The translations under genes were made by a program, and so were the position numbers. The notes under the pieces were generated by a model, which was not told where the DNA came from, did not search any database, and saw only the letters and a list, made by a program, of their open reading frames with translations. DNA of 54,276 nt from a virus: positions 1 to 54,276 of the IMG/VR virus record IMGVR_UViG_3300034102_000129; one strand, 5' to 3'. Shown in pieces: positions 25,761 to 33,988 of the stretch; position 1 is the stretch's first letter, and each line of letters opens with the position of its first letter.

Positions 25761-27620
25761 TCAGCACTCTCCGTAGGATTGTCCAAACTTGGCCTCGCAA
25801 GCCACCGGTAGCCCCGCCGCCCAAGCCGGGGGCGTAGACATAATACTAGTAATGTATACTAATGCGTCCTGTAATTCACTAGTGGGTACAACACAAACTG
25901 CGGCATCGTGGACGGTCAAGACGGGTCGGTACCGCTTATTTATCTGAAGCATCTGTTCACCCACGATGATACGGGCCAGCGCCTGAACGATGTTTTCTAC
26001 CATCGCGCCGCCCCAGATACTTACCTTGCCCTTCCGAGATTCGTAAAAGTACTGCCGGTTTTCTAACGTTAACTTGGGATAACGCATGTACAACCCATTT
26101 GGTAGCCGGATACCGTGTGCGCTAACCCACACAGCGTTATGTTCGCCAAGGGTGTACTCCTGCGAACCCGTAGGCCATGCCGCCAAATGCCCCAAAGCGT
26201 TATCACACTCGCGCCAAAGGGCGGGAATTTTATCGTTCTCCTGCCGGTAAAGATCTACGATACGCTTTGCTTCATCCTCGCTGACAACAGCGCCGGGCGG
26301 CTGCGTCTTCAAAGTATGTCTTAATTTCGCTGCGCCAGTGCCATACCCTAGTCCGAGGATACAAGTCTTGCCGACAAAGCGTTCGACCGGATTGGCCTTG
26401 CTGATGGGCTGCTTATAGATCTTGGACGCGAAGACGCTATACACATCCTCACCGTTGGCGAACTGCTTGACCACATCGTCCTGTCCTGCAAGCCACGCCA
26501 AGACCCGCGCCTCGATCTGTGATGAGTCGCAGTTGATGACGTAGTGACCTGCCGGGGCCATGATGGCGTTCTTCAACGCCTTCTTTTTCTTGTCACGGCT
26601 AGGCAGGTTCTGCAGGTTCACGGAGTCAAGCCCAGACCACCGACCTGTGTGTGCGCCGTAATACTTCAGCGGGATGGGCAGCAGCCCCTTGTTCCTAGCA
26701 CCGATGCCGATGAACCGCTCGACACGCGACTCCTCGATGGTGGACTTAGTACCCAGACGCACCGCGCAAAGGTGTTGGACAACGGGGTCATCGTGTTCTT
26801 GAAGTGTGATGAAGCCTTCATCGTTCTTGGCGAGAGCATAGGTCTCCTTGCCCGTGGTCAGGCTCGTCTTCATGGGCGGCTCGATACCGAACGAGCGCAG
26901 CACCTCAGCAAACTGCGGGTTGCTTGCCAACTTGGCGCGGACTTCTTCCTCTGTACCAACCTTCAGCACGTCCATGAGGCTACGCAAGAGCGCGGCCTTC
27001 TCTTGTCTAATCTCATCTAAGCGATCTACAAGCAGCGCGTCGTTGATACGCAGCACGGGTTGGGTGTACATACGCAGCGTCATGTCGATCAGATGCAACT
27101 CGGATGTAGGGAAACCTTCAGCCAGAAGTGCGTTGAACAACTTGAACGTAAGTTGAGTATCGTTGATGCAGTATGCGCCGTAACGCGCTAAGTCTTCTGG
27201 CGTGAAGTCTTTGCGGTACTTGCCCAGAGCGTTGATGACCTCGGTACCCTTCTCGCCCAACTGATACCGCTCAGCCAGAGCCTTGAGAGAGCCACCCGCA
27301 TCCACGCCATGAATGGCACGAGCCATGCACAGCGTATCGAAATACTTAGCCGGGACGATGCCGTACGTGAACGCCAAGATAGCCCCATCAAAGAGCATGT
27401 TATGACAGAGCAGTGCGCTGTTTGCCCAGTCGATCTTGTCGAGATACGCCTTGACCTCGGCCTTGGTACCGCTGAACCACTCAGGTTCACCATCGTCAAT
27501 CTTTACGCTGACACCGATGACCTCAAAGCGCGGGTCGCGGATGTACTCCTCCGTTGTCATACGAGACAGGGAGAAGTCCTTGGCGTAGTACGTCTCGAAA
27601 TCAAGCGTAACAAAACTCAT
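25761..27620 (-). CDS. family A DNA polymerase with 3'-5' exonuclease domain
   Basis: This 619-aa protein begins with a DnaQ-like exonuclease (D7-F-E9-T, then LLCHNMLFDG and YCINDTQL with later acidic ligands). A family A polymerase domain follows: motif A DSSQIEARV near residue 365, motif B RFVGKTCILGLGYG near 400-415, and motif C VHDAAVC near 571. The SGLDSVNLQNLPSRDKKKK phrase is typical of the palm-fingers entry. Motif C has HDA instead of HDE: the catalytic Asp is present but the following Glu is not. There is no 5' nuclease domain, as expected for phages. Its ATG overlaps the previous stop (ATGA). Confidence 0.93.
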   Translation of the reverse strand: MSFVTLDFETYYAKDFSLSRMTTEEYIRDPRFEVIGVSVKIDDGEPEWFSGTKAEVKAYLDKIDWANSALLCHNMLFDGAILAFTYGIVPAKYFDTLCMARAIHGVDAGGSLKALAERYQLGEKGTEVINALGKYRKDFTPEDLARYGAYCINDTQLTFKLFNALLAEGFPTSELHLIDMTLRMYTQPVLRINDALLVDRLDEIRQEKAALLRSLMDVLKVGTEEEVRAKLASNPQFAEVLRSFGIEPPMKTSLTTGKETYALAKNDEGFITLQEHDDPVVQHLCAVRLGTKSTIEESRVERFIGIGARNKGLLPIPLKYYGAHTGRWSGLDSVNLQNLPSRDKKKKALKNAIMAPAGHYVINCDSSQIEARVLAWLAGQDDVVKQFANGEDVYSVFASKIYKQPISKANPVERFVGKTCILGLGYGTGAAKLRHTLKTQPPGAVVSEDEAKRIVDLYRQENDKIPALWRECDNALGHLAAWPTGSQEYTLGEHNAVWVSAHGIRLPNGLYMRYPKLTLENRQYFYESRKGKVSIWGGAMVENIVQALARIIVGEQMLQINKRYRPVLTVHDAAVCVVPTSELQDALVYITSIMSTPPAWAAGLPVACEAKFGQSYGEC

Positions 27621-28159
27621 GGGTCAACGCTCCATGTCTCCGTCTGCCGTTGCAACTTAGGCCACGCAACCTCGGTCGTGAAAGACTTATCCTTCACAAG
27701 AACATGGTTTGTTGGCTGCGCTGTGAATCTGCCGTTGTCTAACTTGACGAAATAAAACTCTTTGGATTGCTCTGGCTCTAGGCTGAACCCATCAAGCATA
27801 GGTACCGCCGTGAACATATACCGACCTTCATGCTCTGTCTTGTCTCGTAATTTTATTCGCATCGGCACGGCTTCAAGAAACGGATACTCCACTACACTGA
27901 ATTGATGCCCGTAGCAGTCCCAAGTTTGAGCGTCCCACGGTTCCCACCCTACGTCGTTGACCCTGTGCGCCATGTGATGAAGCGGTACGTTACGATATAC
28001 CGCTCCGCACTCCAACATGACGTGACATCCCCACGTTCTGCCGGGATGACTGACCAGACCAAACCACGCCACACGCTCCCAACCATCGTTGCCAAAAACG
28101 TTTGGTTCTACGTAGCAATATGTATGTCGGGGTAACGGCCCCGCCCCTGAGTAAATCAT
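27617..28159 (-). CDS. conserved phage protein of unknown function
   Basis: This 180-aa protein is rich in Trp, Tyr and His (YCYVEPNVFGNDGWERVAWFGLVSHPGRTWGCHVMLECGAVYRNVPLHHMAH). These features recur in conserved hypothetical proteins adjacent to phage polymerases, but no catalytic motif is evident. It is translationally coupled to the polymerase (ATGA) and to the upstream zinc-finger-like gene (ATGA). The segment FYFVKLDNGRFTAQPTNHVLVKDKSFT may form a small beta domain. No function is assigned. Confidence 0.6.
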   Translation of the reverse strand: MIYSGAGPLPRHTYCYVEPNVFGNDGWERVAWFGLVSHPGRTWGCHVMLECGAVYRNVPLHHMAHRVNDVGWEPWDAQTWDCYGHQFSVVEYPFLEAVPMRIKLRDKTEHEGRYMFTAVPMLDGFSLEPEQSKEFYFVKLDNGRFTAQPTNHVLVKDKSFTTEVAWPKLQRQTETWSVDP

Positions 28160-28353
28160 TTTGTCACCACCTCATTTAACTTGGGTTTACCCACGCCTTG
28201 TAACCACCCCTTGGGAGTCAGGGTATACCCTGCGGCCTTCAACTCTTCTTCAGTGCGGCACCGCCCACCTATCAGACGATGTAGCCTTATGGACTCAGGA
28301 CTGGCAAACAAATGCCAACACTCATTACATCTTCTTTCGCGTTTTTGTTTCAC
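28156..28353 (-). CDS. small C2H2-like zinc-finger protein
   Basis: This 65-aa protein has a GTG start with GAGG seven bases before it. Residues 9-32 (CNECWHLFASPESIRLHRLIGGRC) place C9, C12, H25 and C32 like a C2H2/C2HC zinc finger with an amphipathic helix. The tail EELKAAGYTLTPKGWLQGVGK is a conserved companion. Zinc-finger microproteins of this kind are common in phage early operons; a nucleic-acid-binding role is inferred. It overlaps the next upstream gene by 29 bases. Confidence 0.6.
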   Translation of the reverse strand: MKQKRERRCNECWHLFASPESIRLHRLIGGRCRTEEELKAAGYTLTPKGWLQGVGKPKLNEVVTK

Positions 28354-28516
28354 TCTTCAACCTCTGGTTCTCTGCACGTAGCCGCTTGATCTCGTCGTGG
28401 CACGCCCAGAGCACACTGCCTACGGTCAAGAACTTGAACTCGGTCGTAGTCCCAGAGTTGTTGATCTCACCCGGTAACTCACGGATCAGATCTAGGATGT
28501 CTTCTTCAGTTCCCAC
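28325..28516 (-). CDS. small coiled-coil protein
   Basis: This 63-aa protein starts at GTG with GGGGAAG before it. The N-terminus is acidic (MGTEEDILDLIRELPGEI) and the C-terminus is a heptad helix (CHDEIKRLRAENQRLKSETKTRKKM). It overlaps both neighbours (11 and 29 bases), consistent with operon compaction. No family is recognised. Confidence 0.5.
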   Translation of the reverse strand: MGTEEDILDLIRELPGEINNSGTTTEFKFLTVGSVLWACHDEIKRLRAENQRLKSETKTRKKM

Positions 28517-28754
28517 TGTCTTCCCCTATCACAAAGATCGGGGTGTACTCACCGACATATGAACCGACCACGTTGAACTCCATCCACTCGATGGCCTCTT
28601 CGTGCGTCATCTCTTGATCATAGATAAGTATCTCCACGCACTTTTTGTAGTCGTACACGGCGATCAGTTTGGTGTGTTGCCACCCAAGCCCGATCAAGGC
28701 TTTCTCAAACCCGTCAGCGTACAGCGTGTTCGGGTCAAGTGGTTCGTCGCTCAT
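28506..28754 (-). CDS. conserved small phage protein
   Basis: This 82-aa protein has an ATG start in an ATGA overlap. The segment YADGFEKALIGLGWQHTKLIAVYDYKKCVEILI is followed by MTHEEAIEWMEFNVVGSYVGEYTPIFV, a pattern familiar from conserved small proteins encoded near phage polymerases. It reads as a compact alpha/beta domain. Function unknown. Confidence 0.6.
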   Translation of the reverse strand: MSDEPLDPNTLYADGFEKALIGLGWQHTKLIAVYDYKKCVEILIYDQEMTHEEAIEWMEFNVVGSYVGEYTPIFVIGEDSGN

Positions 28755-28942
28755 CGCTGCCTCTCCATCCGTTCCATCTCGCTGCTCAAAGCGTCCAAGT
28801 CAGCGCGAAGTCCTTCCAACTCCTTGGCGTACTTGTAGCACCGCTCACGCAGTTGCCGGATCTCCCGGCGGTACTCATCTGGAGTGTGTGCCAGTTTGTC
28901 CCACTCGTCGTCGAACAGGTCAGGTTGATATTGCATGGTCAT
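28751..28942 (-). CDS. small helical protein
   Basis: This 63-aa protein uses the ATG at 28942, which is preceded by GGAGGT with a six-base gap; longer in-frame starts give an unnatural cysteine-rich leader. The sequence MTMQYQPDLFDDEWDKL is followed by a continuous charged helix (EYRREIRQLRERCYKYAKELEGLRADLDALSSEMERMERQ), so a coiled coil is expected. The ribosome site lies in the stop region of the upstream membrane-protein gene, so translation is coupled. Confidence 0.55.
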   Translation of the reverse strand: MTMQYQPDLFDDEWDKLAHTPDEYRREIRQLRERCYKYAKELEGLRADLDALSSEMERMERQR

Positions 28943-28946
28943 GGCT

Positions 28947-29180
28947 TCACCTCCACCATTGCACAGTGAACAACAACACAGCAATGAACATGAGAAGCAC
29001 AACTCCAAGCATGATGCTGAGAACATTGATCGTGTTGTCGGCTTCCGTCAGTTTGTCTTGAAGGGCAGTGGCTTCTTTGTCCTTAATAAACAGCGAATTC
29101 TTGAGCAGCGAGTTCTCGCGCAGCAAGCCCCGTATCTCTTGGTTCAGCCTGTCCTTGTTGTACTGCATCTCTTGTTGCAT
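28947..29180 (-). CDS. small coiled-coil membrane protein
   Basis: This 77-aa protein has a charged N-terminal coiled coil (KDRLNQEIRGLLRENSLLKNSLFIKDKEATALQDKL) and one C-terminal membrane helix (INVLSIMLGVVLLMFIAVLLFTVQWW). It would be anchored in the inner membrane with the coil in the cytoplasm or periplasm. GAGGTGA before the ATG overlaps the stop of the methyltransferase gene. Early-gene membrane proteins of this type often act on host exclusion or takeover, but nothing here shows the role. Confidence 0.6.
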   Translation of the reverse strand: MQQEMQYNKDRLNQEIRGLLRENSLLKNSLFIKDKEATALQDKLTEADNTINVLSIMLGVVLLMFIAVLLFTVQWWR

Positions 29181-29183
29181 AAC

Positions 29184-29891
29184 TCACCTCTTTTTGATCA
29201 CAAGTATCTGTGGGTAGTAGCGTATCTCTGCAATAGACCCTCTTGCATCTACTTCCATCAGCATCTGATCAATCAGCGAAACGATACGACCCCTGTCATT
29301 CACAGCGTCTTTTCTGAAATGTTCACGGAACTGCTTTGTGTATGCATGATTGTACGTGCAGCCCATATCTTCGATGACGTAATAGCCACCCTCTGCTACG
29401 TTTTTGAAGCAATTTCCAAACATATCCATCATGTCTTCAGTGATATGCGATGCATCATCTACGAACAGATCGACCTCTTCTGCTAGACCTTTTTTACACA
29501 AGTCGTCTATGCGGATCTCAACGTTCATCATGTCTTCGCATAACTTGGAACACTCTGGACGGGTGTCGTAGCCAATGATCTGCGATGCAGGGAGATAGTT
29601 ACCCCACATACGGAGTGACGCGCCACACGCCACACCTGCTTCCACAATAGACAAAGACGCAGACTTACGATGCAAACCGCCGTACGCTGTGTCCAAAATG
29701 TCTTGGATGATGTGCTCGTAATGCTTTGTGTAATTATGCTTGATCGTACCTTTGTCGCTGCCGTAAAGGTCAGCAAGCCCCGTCAATGAGAGTTCGGTAA
29801 GGTCTACCTCGCCGGTACTAGGTTTGTACTCTTCGGGGTTGACCGTATCCAAATAACGGCGAACACCGCCCCGTGCGTTGGAATCGTTCAT
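29184..29891 (-). CDS. class I SAM-dependent methyltransferase
   Basis: This 235-aa protein has motif I at residues 83-95 (VEAGVACGASLRMW), the motif II acidic residue in IIGYDTRPE, and motif IV in VDLFVDDASHITEDMMDMF. The N-terminal LADLYGSDKGTIKHNYTKHYEHI phrase is a signature of sugar or polyketide-type methyltransferases found in surface-glycan clusters. It forms an island with another methyltransferase and two glycosyltransferases, so a small-molecule or glycan acceptor is more likely than DNA. It overlaps the upstream gene by ATGA. Confidence 0.75.
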   Translation of the reverse strand: MNDSNARGGVRRYLDTVNPEEYKPSTGEVDLTELSLTGLADLYGSDKGTIKHNYTKHYEHIIQDILDTAYGGLHRKSASLSIVEAGVACGASLRMWGNYLPASQIIGYDTRPECSKLCEDMMNVEIRIDDLCKKGLAEEVDLFVDDASHITEDMMDMFGNCFKNVAEGGYYVIEDMGCTYNHAYTKQFREHFRKDAVNDRGRIVSLIDQMLMEVDARGSIAEIRYYPQILVIKKR

Positions 29892-30178
29892 ACATTCTCC
29901 TGTTTAGACAGTACCAAATCTCGCTTCACTTGCTCCCGCACTAGTACAAGCAACTTACAAATCACATGCGTCTGTGACTTGTTCTTACCGTTGCGATTCA
30001 GTGAGTCAAACTCTGCGGCGTACATCTCAATGATGTCCCATCGCAGCACCTCTAACTTTCCATCATCGTCAATCTTCGCCCATACCGTTTCGGGCATGGC
30101 GACTTTCTTCACATGTTCTTCTGGGACAATTAAATACGCCTCGTCGTCTTCCAGAATCTCTTTGTTAATCTCACTCAT
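29888..30178 (-). CDS. hypothetical acidic protein
   Basis: This 96-aa protein has an acidic N-terminal part (EINKEILEDDEAYLIVPEEHVKKV) and a helical C-terminal part (KSQTHVICKLLVLVREQVKRDLVLSKQ). It starts with GAGGTGACCT before the ATG, overlaps the glycosyltransferase gene by eight bases and the methyltransferase by four. I do not recognise a family; its place inside the glycosyl/methyltransferase island suggests an accessory role. Confidence 0.5.
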   Translation of the reverse strand: MSEINKEILEDDEAYLIVPEEHVKKVAMPETVWAKIDDDGKLEVLRWDIIEMYAAEFDSLNRNGKNKSQTHVICKLLVLVREQVKRDLVLSKQENV

Positions 30179-30851
30179 AGGTCACCTCTTTGGCTACGTT
30201 CATCCACTCTTTACCGTATTCAACGTCCGTCCAGTCCTTGAACCACGGCCCACCTCGCGTGAAATGTACCGCTTGCGGATTCGAGCAGTCTTCGCGGGTG
30301 TGCCATCCTTCCAGATAGTTGTAGGCAATCGGCAGATCGCCTATGCATGCGTCCCACAAGAACCTCAGTTGATGAAGGTACATGCCAGACTCACGGTTCA
30401 CGACCTCGGGGGTCAGCGCCTTCACGTGCAGGTGCTCACAGTTCCACAGAATCATGCTCGACCAATTCTTGCGCGGATACTGGTGCTGAAACTTGCCGTC
30501 CATCTTGGTGGCTTCCTTCGGCTTATAGTCATGCTTGACCACGACGGCACCATAGTACGGGTTCATGTAGTCCTGCAGCGCAGCGACATCACCTCGCCAC
30601 AAGAAGTCGCAGTCCATGAACACCGCCCACCCTTTGTACCCTGCAAGATGCGGCACCAAGAAGCGTGTGAAGGAGAACTCCGTGGACGAAAGCGGGTCAT
30701 GCTCACGCCAGTACAAGTTCTTCTCACGCATCTCCTGTTGTTTGATTGGCTGAATGTCGAGCGGCACAGACGTGTGCTTCTCCAACGACCGTTTGCAAGC
30801 ACGATACGCAACGTCCTCGCGGCTATCCCAACCAATAAAGATTTTCATCAT
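30171..30851 (-). CDS. GT-A-type glycosyltransferase, GT8-like
   Basis: This 226-aa protein begins with the nucleotide-sugar-binding start of GT-A enzymes (MKIFIGWDSREDVAYRACKRSL). The metal-binding motif D80-C-D82 lies in WAVFMDCDFLWRGDV, and the acceptor/donor-side histidine region is GGPWFKDW near the C-terminus. Phage proteins of this pattern are found in marine and freshwater phages and probably transfer a sugar to a host glycan, phage structure or small molecule. The ATG lies in an ATGATG that overlaps the stop of the next upstream gene. Confidence 0.75.
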   Translation of the reverse strand: MMKIFIGWDSREDVAYRACKRSLEKHTSVPLDIQPIKQQEMREKNLYWREHDPLSSTEFSFTRFLVPHLAGYKGWAVFMDCDFLWRGDVAALQDYMNPYYGAVVVKHDYKPKEATKMDGKFQHQYPRKNWSSMILWNCEHLHVKALTPEVVNRESGMYLHQLRFLWDACIGDLPIAYNYLEGWHTREDCSNPQAVHFTRGGPWFKDWTDVEYGKEWMNVAKEVTYE

Positions 30852-32710
30852 ATTGCCTCAAACAGTTGCTTACGGCTCGGCCCCTTGTAGTGCAGTATTT
30901 TCGCATCGTCTGTCTTGTGTTCGGGTAGACACGCATATACTGACTCGTCGAACTCGGCACAGCCGTACTTCTCGGCGTAGATGCGTAACACTTCTTGATC
31001 ACCGTACCACTTGCGGTACTTCGGATGCAGTTCCTCGTAGATTTTTAACATCTCTACCCACACTTGCGAATCCTTGACCGCCACAGCGCAGCCCACATAC
31101 GGGTACAGTTCTCCCATAGTTTTACCCTTGTGCTCATCAAACGTCAGCCCACGCTGCTCGATGTTGAACTCCGTGTCGATGTTGAATGACCTCTTACAGA
31201 ACGCAATCTCTGTGCCGCTCAACATCTCTTCGATATCAACCCAACTCTGCACGATCATATCGGTGTCCAGATAGAGTGCAGGGCCATTGATGTCGAGCCG
31301 TGCATACGCCTTGGCTCTTGAGTACATCAAGTTGTTTGGGTCTACTTCTATCTCAAACCTGTCAGTCACGCCCATCACATCGGGTGTCGCGCTGTCCGTA
31401 CACATGATGATGTCAGCACTTGGGTTGTACCGCAGCAGGGACTTGACCATCTTCTGTGGATAAGAAATGTCTTTGCCCACGTGGAAGAAAACAAAAGTCT
31501 GCCGTTGTCGTTGGCGTTCACCCAACATCACTTCAAGTTCTTCTTGGACTTGACTCAACTGCAAATCCCACGGCGCGTTCATGTTCTCGCGCTGATAAAC
31601 CCTCACGCCGCTGTACCACAGACTCTGGTTGCCGACTCGGTTGTTCCAGTACCAGAGTTTGTTGGCATCAAGTAATAAAACATCCTTGCCCATCGCCCCT
31701 GCCAGATGCACGGTCGTACAGGATGGCGAGATGACCACACTGCATATCTCCATGAGTGCAGCCACGTTCTCCAGATCAAAGAACGTATCAATATGCGTAG
31801 TGATTAGGTTCGGATGGAAGTCCCGGCCTTGCTCTTGAACCTCACCAAACTGAAGGTTGATGAACTTCAAGTTCGGCTTATCCAGAATCGGACGGAACGC
31901 CTCCAACGGCACAGACTTGTGCTGCCCGATCACAGGTGCGGTACTTGTCCAAGAAAGTCCTACTACAAAGTCATCCTCATGCAGCCCGTACTCTTTGCGG
32001 AGCATGGCTACGCGCTCTGGGTCAGCCTTGAGATAACGGAACGACACGCTCGGTGCTATATCACGCACTGAGTTGATGAAGTATTTACCCAAGGACGCAA
32101 TCGGTATGTGCGAATCATGCTCACTCATCTTGACCCGTGCATTGTGCGATAGGAACTTGACGTTCTTCGCCCTGCATCCACGTTGGAAGAGATTTGCCAT
32201 ACGCAGGTCAACCATGACGGTGACCTCATCGACCTCCCGTGCCAACGCTTCGATCAGCGAACCATACAAAATCTGATCACCAATGCCTTGCTCACACCAG
32301 ACAATCGGACGGCGCAGTCCCTTGCCACGCTCCCACTGTGGGTGCTTGGTGTGCAACTTCGGAGACTTGAAAGACTTACTTCCCCATCGCCGCTCGTAAC
32401 CTTCCCAACCCTTCTTGAAGTCGCCCATTTGAAGAGCAAGAAGACCCACAGTCCATCCTGCATCGTCGTTGTGCGGCTCTAGTTGGGCAGCAATCTCAAA
32501 GTGCTGTCGTGCAAGATTCCAACGGTGCATCTCCCAGTGGCATCGTCCAATCTGCAATTCGACTGCCGTCATGATTGGCAACGCAACGTGTACGTTACTC
32601 AAGATGCCGATAGCCTCGTCGTAGTTACCGCTTTCAGCCGCTTCGACGCCCATCTTGTAGATGGCCTGTGCAAACTCAGCAAGACTTTTCTGCTTGGGTT
32701 CTCCGCTCAC
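30848..32710 (-). CDS. TPR plus dual glycosyltransferase fusion protein
   Basis: This 620-aa protein has three parts. Residues 5-105 are TPR-like helices (MGVEAAESGNYDEAIGILSN, RWNLARQHFEIAAQLEP). Residues about 125-390 are a GT-B-like domain of the GT9/heptosyltransferase-like class, with WCEQGIGDQILYG (140-145) and SPSCTTVHLAGAMGK (328-342). Residues about 405-620 are a GT-A domain with L-D-T-D-M (481-485) and PYVGCAVAVKD. The true start is the GTG at 32710, which overlaps the stop of a 42-aa gene (GTGA) and has GAGGGGG upstream. The ATG at 32779 would overlap most of that small gene. Confidence 0.75.
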   Translation of the reverse strand: MSGEPKQKSLAEFAQAIYKMGVEAAESGNYDEAIGILSNVHVALPIMTAVELQIGRCHWEMHRWNLARQHFEIAAQLEPHNDDAGWTVGLLALQMGDFKKGWEGYERRWGSKSFKSPKLHTKHPQWERGKGLRRPIVWCEQGIGDQILYGSLIEALAREVDEVTVMVDLRMANLFQRGCRAKNVKFLSHNARVKMSEHDSHIPIASLGKYFINSVRDIAPSVSFRYLKADPERVAMLRKEYGLHEDDFVVGLSWTSTAPVIGQHKSVPLEAFRPILDKPNLKFINLQFGEVQEQGRDFHPNLITTHIDTFFDLENVAALMEICSVVISPSCTTVHLAGAMGKDVLLLDANKLWYWNNRVGNQSLWYSGVRVYQRENMNAPWDLQLSQVQEELEVMLGERQRQRQTFVFFHVGKDISYPQKMVKSLLRYNPSADIIMCTDSATPDVMGVTDRFEIEVDPNNLMYSRAKAYARLDINGPALYLDTDMIVQSWVDIEEMLSGTEIAFCKRSFNIDTEFNIEQRGLTFDEHKGKTMGELYPYVGCAVAVKDSQVWVEMLKIYEELHPKYRKWYGDQEVLRIYAEKYGCAEFDESVYACLPEHKTDDAKILHYKGPSRKQLFEAI

Positions 32711-32835
32711 CAGTAGTTTCCCCCTCGTCCGATACTGCCCCGACTGCACCGCCAGTTGGGTGGCGGCACCCTGCGCCATGCGTAGTGAGCCTCGTACTCA
32801 CTACGCTTCCACCAGTTGATCAATGCACGGATCAT
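32707..32835 (-). CDS. 42-aa protein between two island genes
   Basis: This short gene starts at an ATG in an ATGA overlap with the preceding methyltransferase and ends at a TGA that overlaps the GTG start of the TPR-glycosyltransferase. The product begins MIRALINWWKRSEYEAHYAW and continues RRVPPPNWRC to a Gly-rich tail ending GNYW. It has seven Trp and Tyr pairs in a basic frame. The perfect stop/start coupling at both ends, the same as in neighbouring genes, is the main evidence that it is real. Confidence 0.6.
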   Translation of the reverse strand: MIRALINWWKRSEYEAHYAWRRVPPPNWRCSRGSIGRGGNYW

Positions 32836-33482
32836 GTGGCCTCCTGCGGAACAAGTTGGATTAGTCCAACGGGCATTGACACAGCGGTCTTGTTGTCCGC
32901 ACGCGGGTAGATCAGTACACGACTTGGATGCTCAAGCATCAGCGCGTTAGCCACGCCCTTCTCAATGCCCTCAAAGTCATCCAACACGAACACGGTCTTC
33001 TCGCAGACAATTTTAGACAAGGGTTCGATGTCGGGCTGACTCAAGCGACCATCCAGATAGATCAGATCGATACTAGGATTTTCCTCTTCTGCCAACTTCT
33101 TGAACATCTCTGTTGATGAAGTTTTTGGAAAGTAAGTCACCATACCTTTGGTGTCTTCAAACAAGTTAGGAATGTCGTTTGATATGTCACAAGTGTCGAT
33201 AGACACATATTTGTCGGCCATGTACATCGCCATCGTAGATACACCAATAAACGTACCTACCTCAGCAATAGTGCTTGGCTTAAAAAACTTTACCAGACGA
33301 TACAACTCAGCAGCATCGTCCACACTCAGCGACCCGGTGTTGTATTCAGCCTTGCGGCGGTACTCCTGCCTACCCGCAATCATGTCTTCGATTTCTTGCC
33401 ACGGTACATCGCTCACCTTCTCGTCTATGATGTCCCAGAAAAATTTACTGAATCGCTCTCGACCAATTTGTAAGGTGTTCAT
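32832..33482 (-). CDS. class I SAM-dependent methyltransferase
   Basis: This 216-aa protein has motif I at residues 72-83 (IAEVGTFIGVST), motif II near CDISNDI, and the acidic motif IV DLIYLDGRLSQPD followed by VFVLDDFEG. The pattern is that of Methyltransf_24/O-methyltransferase-type enzymes acting on small molecules or glycans. GGGAGGGTGC precedes the ATG. It heads the glycosyl/methyltransferase island in transcription order and is coupled to the 42-aa gene. Confidence 0.75.
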   Translation of the reverse strand: MNTLQIGRERFSKFFWDIIDEKVSDVPWQEIEDMIAGRQEYRRKAEYNTGSLSVDDAAELYRLVKFFKPSTIAEVGTFIGVSTMAMYMADKYVSIDTCDISNDIPNLFEDTKGMVTYFPKTSSTEMFKKLAEEENPSIDLIYLDGRLSQPDIEPLSKIVCEKTVFVLDDFEGIEKGVANALMLEHPSRVLIYPRADNKTAVSMPVGLIQLVPQEAT

Positions 33483-33988
33483 GCACCCTCCCGCGCAAAG
33501 ATTTCACGGTCAAGATACCAACGCGCTTTCTTCAGATCGACAAGCGGGTCGGAGTCCTTCTTACCGGCACGGCTCACGTACTTCACCACGTTGCCCAAGC
33601 GATAGTTCAAGTCCTTCGCTTCGATGAAGTCGATGGTCTCGATACCACCGTCACGATAGTGCGGGGGACTATTGACGATATCAAGTTTCTTTTCAGCCGC
33701 TTCAAGTTCTTTGATCAGTCTGTCGTTCACGCTCATCGGCTTCAGCAGCGCATCGACTTCCTTCTTCGTAAGGATGGCAGACTTGTAGAGCCGGGTCGCC
33801 TTCTTGATGTATTTTTTCTCTGCCTTTTGCACCTTGGGATCGGTGCTGCGTTCGGGCATCGCCTTCTTTTTCTTTGCTTGCCACTTGACTTGATGCACCA
33901 AATTAACGGAAAACTTCGTTTGCTTGACGATTTCTTTGACACTCAAACCACGCGCCAATAAACGGCGAATCTTTTCAGACTTACTCAT
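33479..33988 (-). CDS. HTH plus DUF3310 protein
   Basis: This 169-aa protein has an N-terminal HTH-like region (SEKIRRLLARGLSVKEIVKQTKFSVNLVHQVKWQ), a long basic linker, and a C-terminal DUF3310/SaV-like domain. The latter reads VNSPPHYRDGGIETIDFIEAKDLNYRLGNVVKYVSRAGKK...DLKKARWYLDREI, which I recognise well. DUF3310 proteins are widespread in phages and are sometimes called nucleotide-kinase-like, without a proven reaction. Its fusion to a DNA-binding head is consistent with a regulator. GGAG lies before the ATG. Confidence 0.75.
   Translation of the reverse strand: MSKSEKIRRLLARGLSVKEIVKQTKFSVNLVHQVKWQAKKKKAMPERSTDPKVQKAEKKYIKKATRLYKSAILTKKEVDALLKPMSVNDRLIKELEAAEKKLDIVNSPPHYRDGGIETIDFIEAKDLNYRLGNVVKYVSRAGKKDSDPLVDLKKARWYLDREIFAREGA

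Noticed and set aside
28751-29026. Longer 91-codon form of the small helical protein
   Set aside because: The extra N-terminus is an unnatural Cys-rich stretch that overlaps the membrane-protein gene; GGAGGT points to the internal ATG.
29979-30890. 303-codon plus-strand frame opposite the glycosyltransferase
   Set aside because: The minus-strand genes here have clear motifs and coupled starts; the plus frame has none.
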